Shown here: one piece after another, positions 58,780-64,000 of the stretch
Layout of the letters: the number at the start of each line of letters is the position of its first letter
How positions within the stretch are numbered: the stretch's first letter is position 1
Assembly (NCBI GenBank): GCA_016716235.1
Contig: JADJWS010000001.1
Span: 682,001-746,000 of the forward strand
Length of the DNA: 64,000 bases
From: Candidatus Defluviilinea gracilis
GTDB lineage: Bacteria > Chloroflexota > Anaerolineae > Anaerolineales > Villigracilaceae
Direction: 5' to 3'
Notes under the pieces: model-generated
What the model was told of the DNA's origin: nothing
The model's database searches: none
What the model saw: only the letters and a program-made list of their open reading frames with translations
Position numbers and translations under genes: made by a program

Positions 58780-59310
58780 TTAGATGTAGACAACGATGAT
58801 GAACACGAAGGCGAGGATGATGGCAAAGTAAATGCCCGGATCGCCGAGGAGCCCAGGCGGCATGTACAACATCATGTTGTTGATCTTGGTCAGTAAATTC
58901 GGGTCGGTTGGCGCGGCAACAATTTGTGAAAATGGATATTTCGCCTTGTCCAAATAGAACAGCACACTGCCGGCAATGAAATATCCGTTCACGCCGCCGA
59001 GCAGGACGCCGATGACCGTGTCTTGAAAGCGCTCGCGCACCGCGCGCGATGCCAGATGCTGGATGCTGACCACGGTCTGATACCCGAAATAGACCAGCAC
59101 GGTCAGGACGATGATACGCGCCCAAAACAAGTTAATGTCAGAATCTTGCATACCCGCCACCAGCGGAACATATTTCCGCAAGACGTGGTTGATGGCAAGC
59201 GCGAGGATGGCGCTGAATGTGACAAGCAGTTCCTTCGCCCAGCCGCGCATTCCTCCAATGAACCCAAAGAGCAGGACGTACATCCAAAAAACAATATCGA
59301 TGCTCATCAT
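58780..59310 (-). CDS. CvpA family membrane protein
   Basis: This 176-residue protein has four hydrophobic helices and the family opening FWMYVLLFGFIGGMRGWAKELL plus the later QDTVIGVLLGGVNGYFIAGSV. CvpA of E. coli is tied to colicin V export and biofilm, and the function in dcw clusters is unclear. The start overlaps the murG stop by 4 bases (ATGATGA), so translation is coupled. Confidence 0.85.
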   Translation of the reverse strand: MMSIDIVFWMYVLLFGFIGGMRGWAKELLVTFSAILALAINHVLRKYVPLVAGMQDSDINLFWARIIVLTVLVYFGYQTVVSIQHLASRAVRERFQDTVIGVLLGGVNGYFIAGSVLFYLDKAKYPFSQIVAAPTDPNLLTKINNMMLYMPPGLLGDPGIYFAIILAFVFIIVVYI

Positions 59311-60398
59311 AGGCTTTTCACTCCTGCCAGTTCGATTAACGCGCTGGCGATCTTCTCTGCGGCGCGCGGATGCGACAATTCAAACATCGCCGCCCGCATG
59401 GATTTCAACTTATTCTGGTTCTCGAATAAAACGTTCAAGGTCATCATCAGTTCGGTGTTCAGGCGGTGGTCTTCCAAAATAACCGCCGCGCCGCGCCAGG
59501 CAAGGAACTCAGCGTTCACTTTTTGGTAACGCCACGCATAGGGATACGGCACAAGGATGGAAGGCAACCCGAATAATGGGAACTCACCCAACACCGAAGC
59601 GCCCGCGCGCGTCAGCGCCACATCTGCCGCGGCAAATGCCGCGCCCATTTCATGCAGGTAGGGCATGGCATGATAACGCGCGGCAAGTTCCATTGGCAGT
59701 TGCTCGCGCATTTGTTTTACGTATTGCCAGTCCGGATCGCCAGTGAGATGGATGACCTCGAACTTGGCGAGCAGGTCGCGCAGGTGATTGATCACGGCAA
59801 AGTTGATGGAACGCGCGCCTTTGCTTCCGCCGAACGCCAACAGTACGGGCTTTTCGCCGGAGATGCCGAGGTGACGAGTCGCTGTCAATCGGTCCCACAG
59901 CGAAAGGTCGGGGCGCAGCGGGTAGCCTGTTTCGCGCACCTTCTTGCGAAAGAACTTTTGCGATTGGCTCGTTGTCACGGCAATCACATCGGCATAGCGG
60001 GCAAGGGACTTTAATGCCAGCCCCGGTTCGATATCCGGCGTATAGAGCAGGATCGGTATCGACGCCCCGGCGATGGCGACCGGCGCCGCCACATACCCGC
60101 CAGTGAAGAACATCACGTCCGGTTTAAATTCGCGCAGGATGCGGCGAGCGGCAAGGACACCGCGCCCAAGCGTGAGCAGATTGCCCGGCAACGCGGTAAG
60201 ACCGACGCCGTGCAGACCGGCGGCAGGGACGCTGGTAAAGGCAATACCCTGGCGTTTTACCAGAGATTCCTCCATGCCGCCCTTGCCCCCCACCCAGAGC
60301 GTGTCCACGTCGGTGACTTTAGCCGTCAACGCGCTGTGAACGGCGAGCGCGGGATACACTCCGCCTCCCGTCCCTCCGGCGCAAATCAATAACCGCAC
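59307..60398 (-). CDS. murG: UDP-GlcNAc-lipid I transferase MurG
   Basis: This 363-residue glycosyltransferase adds GlcNAc to lipid I to give lipid II. The N-terminal glycine loop ICAGGTGGGVYPALAV and the second-domain GGSKGARSINFAV are present. The UDP-GlcNAc signature ALTRAGASVLGEFPLFGLPSILVPYP is also present. Translation starts at GTG 60398, preceded by GGAGG about 7 bases upstream. That start lies inside the ftsW frame, giving an 80-base overlap. Confidence 0.95.
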   Translation of the reverse strand: MRLLICAGGTGGGVYPALAVHSALTAKVTDVDTLWVGGKGGMEESLVKRQGIAFTSVPAAGLHGVGLTALPGNLLTLGRGVLAARRILREFKPDVMFFTGGYVAAPVAIAGASIPILLYTPDIEPGLALKSLARYADVIAVTTSQSQKFFRKKVRETGYPLRPDLSLWDRLTATRHLGISGEKPVLLAFGGSKGARSINFAVINHLRDLLAKFEVIHLTGDPDWQYVKQMREQLPMELAARYHAMPYLHEMGAAFAAADVALTRAGASVLGEFPLFGLPSILVPYPYAWRYQKVNAEFLAWRGAAVILEDHRLNTELMMTLNVLFENQNKLKSMRAAMFELSHPRAAEKIASALIELAGVKSL

Positions 60399-61566
60399 CG
60401 AAAGACCTCCATTCGTTTTCTTCGATCTTTGAACCCTCGCCGCTTTGGCGCGAGATGTTCAACACAATACCGATGGCGCATAACGTGGAAACCAAATTCG
60501 AACCGCCCGCGCTGATGAACGGCAGGGCGTTCCCGGCAAACGGCATCAACCCAACCATCACCGCCATGTTGATCGCCGCTTCCAGCCCGATCCAAAAGAT
60601 CACACCCGAAGCCAGCAGTGTGCCGAGCATATCCGGCGCGCGACGCGCCACAACCAGACCGCGCCAGATCAACGCGCCGTACAACGACATCAACAAAACC
60701 GTGCCAAACAAGCCCAGTTCCTCGGCAACGACCGCAAAGATGCTGTCGGTGGGGGCGAACGGGAGACCGGTCAACTTGGTATCCGCTTCGCCCAAGCCCA
60801 CGCCGAACACGCCGCCTTTGATGATCGCCTCGAACGATCGGCGCACGTGATACGAAGCGTTCGTCGGATCCTGAAAGCCGGCAACGAACGATTCAACGCG
60901 GTCGCGCCCGGTGGCGCTGAATTGCACCACCACCCAGCCGATCACGAGCGCCAACAGCAAGAGAAAGATGATCTGTTTGATATCCGCGCCGGCGAGATAA
61001 AACAACAAACCGCCGAGGATCAGCACCGTGCCAGCCGCGCTCAAATCGGGTTGCAGGTAGATCAAACCGCAGATAATTCCAAGGATCACGCCCAGCGGAA
61101 TCAAGCCAAAAGTCACATCGTGCAGGCTGTGCCGCTTCGCGTACAACCATACCGAAAGATAGATCACTGCGATCAACTTCGCCAGTTCCGACGGTTGATA
61201 CGAACCGTTGAGAAAAGCCCGCACCGCGCCCAAACGCGCTTCGTTAACCAACAACACGCCCACCAACAACCCGATCGTGCCCAGCATGGCGAACACACCC
61301 ACCTTGCGCCAGATGTGATAATCGAACAATGAAAGCGCGAACGCGCCGATGATTCCCAAACCGAACCAGCGCGCCTGGCGCGCAAACATATAGGTCGACG
61401 ACCCGTATTCATTGAACGAAAAATCGAACGACGCGGAATACAACATGATCAACCCAAACACCGAGAGCGCCACCACGGTGAGAACCAACGGCACATCCAA
61501 CCCGCGGCTGAGACTCTTCGCGAACGAAAATGAGATACGATCATTTACGAAAGTTCTTGAACCCAT
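60319..61566 (-). CDS. ftsW: SEDS glycosyltransferase FtsW
   Basis: This 415-residue SEDS-family polymerase of septal peptidoglycan has ten or so membrane helices. Signatures are LYSASFDFSFNEYG, NGSYQPSELAKL, HVRRSFEAIIKGGVFGVGLGEADTKL, PFAPTDSIFAVVAEELG and FISAGGSNLVSTLCAIG. The C-terminal 26 residues are Arg-rich and encoded in the region that also begins murG, so the normal C-terminus seems to run on by an 80-base overlap. The ATG at 61566 overlaps the murD end by 22 bases. Confidence 0.93.
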   Translation of the reverse strand: MGSRTFVNDRISFSFAKSLSRGLDVPLVLTVVALSVFGLIMLYSASFDFSFNEYGSSTYMFARQARWFGLGIIGAFALSLFDYHIWRKVGVFAMLGTIGLLVGVLLVNEARLGAVRAFLNGSYQPSELAKLIAVIYLSVWLYAKRHSLHDVTFGLIPLGVILGIICGLIYLQPDLSAAGTVLILGGLLFYLAGADIKQIIFLLLLALVIGWVVVQFSATGRDRVESFVAGFQDPTNASYHVRRSFEAIIKGGVFGVGLGEADTKLTGLPFAPTDSIFAVVAEELGLFGTVLLMSLYGALIWRGLVVARRAPDMLGTLLASGVIFWIGLEAAINMAVMVGLMPFAGNALPFISAGGSNLVSTLCAIGIVLNISRQSGEGSKIEENEWRSFGAVIDLRRRDGRRSVSRARRSQRVDG

Positions 61567-62939
61567 GCTCGAAACCTTTCTCCGCGTTCTTCGAAATCTT
61601 TGAACTCATCGAAACTCGTGCCGCCCGGTGAGAGCAACACGACATCGCCCGGCTTTGCGACTTCCGCCGCCTTGCGGACCGCCTCGCGTAAACCCGTCAC
61701 GCGGAAAAACACACACCGCTTCTCTCCGACGGGGAGGCTGGCTACTGTTTTCTCGATCTTTTCCGCCGCCTCGCCAAAAAGCACCGCGTACGTTACTCGT
61801 TCTTGCGCGAGTCGCATCAACTCCTCCCAGGGGAGGTTTTTATCGCGCCCGCCAAGTAAAAGCACGATCGGCTCCTCAAAGGAACGGATGACGGCGATCG
61901 TTCGCTCGGGCGCGCTGGCGATCGAATTGTTGTACCAGCGGACTCCGTTCCACTCGCGCACCAACTCCAAGCGATGCGGCACGCCGCGAAAATCTTCAAC
62001 CGCTTCGCGCATCGCCTCCAATGGAAAGCCCGCCGCATAACCGATGACGAACGCGGCAAGCACATTCGCCACGTTGTAATCGCCGCGCAAATGAATCTTC
62101 TCGCGCGGCATGAGAGTGACATTCAATTTGCCGTCGCGCAGATTCAACGAACCATTTTGCAGATAGGCGCCATCCAATCCTTCATCCAGATCGTGAAGGC
62201 TGAACGTGACCAACTTTCCTTTCACTTTGCCGCGCAGGTTCCACGCGCCCTTGTCGTCCCGTCCCAACACAGCCACATCCTCCCGCGATTGAAATTCCAA
62301 AATGCGACTCTTCGCCGCCGTGTACGCTTCCATCGTGCCGTGACGGTCCAAATGATTCGGCGTGACGTTCAAAATCGCGGCGATATCCGGTGAAAGGGTC
62401 ATTTGTTCCAATTGAAACGATGAAAGTTCCAGCACGGCAATATCATCGGGTTGCATCTCATCCGCGTAATTCAACAACGGGTCGCCGATGTTGCCGCCGA
62501 CGAAGGCTTTTTCGCCGTGAACATTCTTTGCCATGTTGCCAACCAATGTCGTCGTCGTTGTCTTCCCTGCCGAGCCGGTGATGCCGACCGTTTTGCACGG
62601 CGCGACTTCCATGAAGATCTGCGAATCGTTCGAGAGCGGAATGCCTCGCCCGACCGCTTCCACCACGATCGGCAATGTCAGCGGGACCCCGCCCGAGAGG
62701 CACAGCACATCCGTTGAATCCAACAAGTCAAGCGGATGCCCGCCCAGCGCCCAGTCGATCTGATATTCCACCAGCGATTCGCGCGCGAGGCGGAGCTCAT
62801 CCGCGCCGCGCATATCGCTGACCGTAACGCGCGCGCCATGCAATGAAAGCCAACGCGCCAGGGCAAGCCCCTGCCGGGCGGCGCCTAAAATCAACACGCG
62901 GGTATCTTGCCAATTCGTCTTCATACAGTTTCGCGCCAC
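61545..62939 (-). CDS. murD: UDP-N-acetylmuramoylalanine--D-glutamate ligase
   Basis: This 464-residue ligase adds D-Glu to UDP-MurNAc-L-Ala. Motifs are VLILGAARQGLALARWL, ITGSAGKTTTTTLVG, ELSSFQLEQM (a MurD hallmark), LNVTPNHLDRHGTMEAY, NVANVLAAF and LLGGRDKNLPW, with SPGGTSFDEFKDFEERG near the end. The start is either GTG 62939 (10 bases after mraY, with AAAGAG) or ATG 62924; the former is annotated. The normal SPACASFD-type phrase appears here as SPGGTSFD. Confidence 0.94.
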   Translation of the reverse strand: MARNCMKTNWQDTRVLILGAARQGLALARWLSLHGARVTVSDMRGADELRLARESLVEYQIDWALGGHPLDLLDSTDVLCLSGGVPLTLPIVVEAVGRGIPLSNDSQIFMEVAPCKTVGITGSAGKTTTTTLVGNMAKNVHGEKAFVGGNIGDPLLNYADEMQPDDIAVLELSSFQLEQMTLSPDIAAILNVTPNHLDRHGTMEAYTAAKSRILEFQSREDVAVLGRDDKGAWNLRGKVKGKLVTFSLHDLDEGLDGAYLQNGSLNLRDGKLNVTLMPREKIHLRGDYNVANVLAAFVIGYAAGFPLEAMREAVEDFRGVPHRLELVREWNGVRWYNNSIASAPERTIAVIRSFEEPIVLLLGGRDKNLPWEELMRLAQERVTYAVLFGEAAEKIEKTVASLPVGEKRCVFFRVTGLREAVRKAAEVAKPGDVVLLSPGGTSFDEFKDFEERGERFRAWVQELS

Positions 62940-62949
62940 GCAATACTCT

Positions 62950-63942
62950 TTACACCAACGCCAATCCCATGCCGATCATGGCGGCGAGCAGACCGATCAA
63001 CCAGAAGCGTTGCACGATCTGCGTTTCGCTCCAGCCGAGCAATTCAAAATGCAAATGGATCGGCGCCATTTTGAAAAAACGTTTGCCCTTGGTAAGGCGG
63101 AAGTACGCGATCTGGATCGACACGCTCAACGCCTCGCTCAATGGGATGATGGCGATCACCAGCAACAAGGGCCATTGACCGGTCATCAGCGCCACCACGG
63201 CAAGCGTGGAACCGAGCGCCATCGAGCCGGTATCGCCCATGATTAATGCGGCGGGATGCACGTTGAACCATAAAAAACCGAACAACGCGCCGACCACGAT
63301 GAAGCAGAACTGCGCGAGGTACACCTGCCCGCCGATCAGCGCCACGCCGCCGAACGCGGCAAACGCAGTGGCAGAGATCAAACCGGCGAGACCGTCCAGC
63401 CCATCGGTGAAGTTGACCGCGTTCGATTCGCTCACGATCACAAATGCCGCCAGCGGAACGTACCACCAGCCCAGTTCGATCTCATGGCGATACCCGGGCA
63501 GGAACATATCCGGCACATCGAGAACGAACTTCAACACGATGCCCGTCCCCACCGCCAGCGCGATCTGCGCCAAAAACTTGGTGCGGATGCGCATCCCATC
63601 GCCGCGACGTTTGCCGCGAATACCCTCCCAATCGTCCAGTGCTCCGAGCGCGCCGAACGCGACCATCGCAATGAGCGGGACCAATACCGAGCGCCCGGTC
63701 ACATCCAAGCCGATCAACGCGGCGGCATTAAGCAAGCCCGTCAATAACAGCACAGGCAGGATGAACAGCACCCCGCCCATGGTGGGCGTTCCCATTTTGA
63801 TGCGGTGCTGGTCCGGCTCTTCCACGCGGATGATCTTGCCGATCTTGAAATGCCGCAACATGCGGAGCAACGGCATGCCCCAGATCACCGTCATCACAAA
63901 CGAAAACATCGCCAGCCCGAGCACCAAGGCGGAATGTTTCAT
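62950..63942 (-). CDS. mraY: Phospho-MurNAc-pentapeptide transferase MraY
   Basis: This 330-residue, ten-helix membrane enzyme transfers phospho-MurNAc-pentapeptide to undecaprenyl phosphate to make lipid I. Motifs are HRIKMGTPTMGGVLFI, LGALDDWEGI, SNAVNFTDGLDGLAG, FNVHPAALIMGDTGSMALG and FFKMAPIHLHFELLGWSE. The start ATG overlaps the murF stop by 4 bases. The length is slightly below the E. coli enzyme but typical for compact homologues. Confidence 0.96.
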   Translation of the reverse strand: MKHSALVLGLAMFSFVMTVIWGMPLLRMLRHFKIGKIIRVEEPDQHRIKMGTPTMGGVLFILPVLLLTGLLNAAALIGLDVTGRSVLVPLIAMVAFGALGALDDWEGIRGKRRGDGMRIRTKFLAQIALAVGTGIVLKFVLDVPDMFLPGYRHEIELGWWYVPLAAFVIVSESNAVNFTDGLDGLAGLISATAFAAFGGVALIGGQVYLAQFCFIVVGALFGFLWFNVHPAALIMGDTGSMALGSTLAVVALMTGQWPLLLVIAIIPLSEALSVSIQIAYFRLTKGKRFFKMAPIHLHFELLGWSETQIVQRFWLIGLLAAMIGMGLALV

Positions 63943-64000
63943 GAGCGCATCTCCAACACGTTGGTGATACGGTCCATGCGCAAGCCGCGCGATCCCTTGA
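63939..64000 (-). CDS. murF: C-terminal end of UDP-N-acetylmuramoyl-tripeptide--D-Ala-D-Ala ligase (partial)
   Basis: The last 19 or so codons read KGSRGLRMDRITNVLEMRS and a stop at 63939. This is the usual MurF ending (VKGSRGxRME). It overlaps the mraY start by 4 bases. The rest lies outside the window. The call rests on this motif and on cluster order. Confidence 0.85.
   Translation of the reverse strand, partial: KGSRGLRMDRITNVLEMRS

Overview
The window looks like chromosomal DNA of a Chloroflexota bacterium, probably class Anaerolineae. This is inferred from the gene content: tandem peptide ABC transporters, lipoproteins with Thr/Pro-rich spacers, a MalT-like regulator ending in a BTAD domain, an Os1348/NHLP-like small protein, a fused E1 alpha/beta dehydrogenase, and a dcw cluster carrying ddl and cvpA. 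The many short palindromic and heptameric intergenic repeats fit the same group. No rRNA or marker phylogeny is available here to confirm it.

Layout. 1-6.2 kb: two consecutive solute-binding-protein/permease/permease units for peptide import, without their ATPases. 6.3-14.3 kb: a lipoprotein, an orphan DNA adenine methylase, imidazolonepropionase, a diguanylate cyclase, arginase, a response regulator and an inositol-phosphatase family enzyme. 14.4-19.8 kb: a large MalT/BTAD regulator, a 62-residue peptide made of five copies of an 11-residue unit, an Os1348/NHLP-like protein and an HD-GYP protein. 19.8-22.4 kb: tRNA-Arg, surE, a thioredoxin, an IS5-family element with a -1 frameshift, and tRNA-Lys. 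22.4-27.8 kb: an AT-rich cluster of four cell-envelope genes (two lipoproteins, at least one with a von Willebrand A domain, and two membrane proteins), bounded by the tRNA-Lys and a MITE-like element. 28.2-33 kb: dnaE and a VapBC-type toxin-antitoxin pair. 33-50 kb: mixed metabolic and signalling genes, including a branched-chain-type 2-oxoacid dehydrogenase (E1 fusion, E2) with a four-helix-bundle gene between the subunits, and a scar made of an E2 tail fragment against a glycosyltransferase fragment. 50-64 kb: on the minus strand, the division and cell-wall cluster murF-mraY-murD-ftsW-murG-cvpA-murC-orf-orf-murB-ddl-ftsQ-ftsA-ftsZ.

How the genes work together. The dcw cluster supplies peptidoglycan precursors and the divisome, and many of its genes overlap by a few bases, which suggests translational coupling. 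Peptide import, histidine and arginine breakdown, and oxidation of branched-chain keto acids fit an amino-acid-fermenting or heterotrophic lifestyle. The GGDEF and HD-GYP proteins make and probably degrade cyclic di-GMP.

The most unusual feature is the repeat peptide at 17704-17892. All differences between its repeat units before the terminal stop codon fall in third codon positions and are silent, so the peptide sequence itself appears to be under selection. It lies between a large regulator and a leader-peptide-like protein. The second candidate system is the four-gene envelope cluster. Non-coding DNA is rich in palindromic repeats, MITE-like elements and 7-8-base tandem repeats, and two of these repeat types have entered dnaE in frame.
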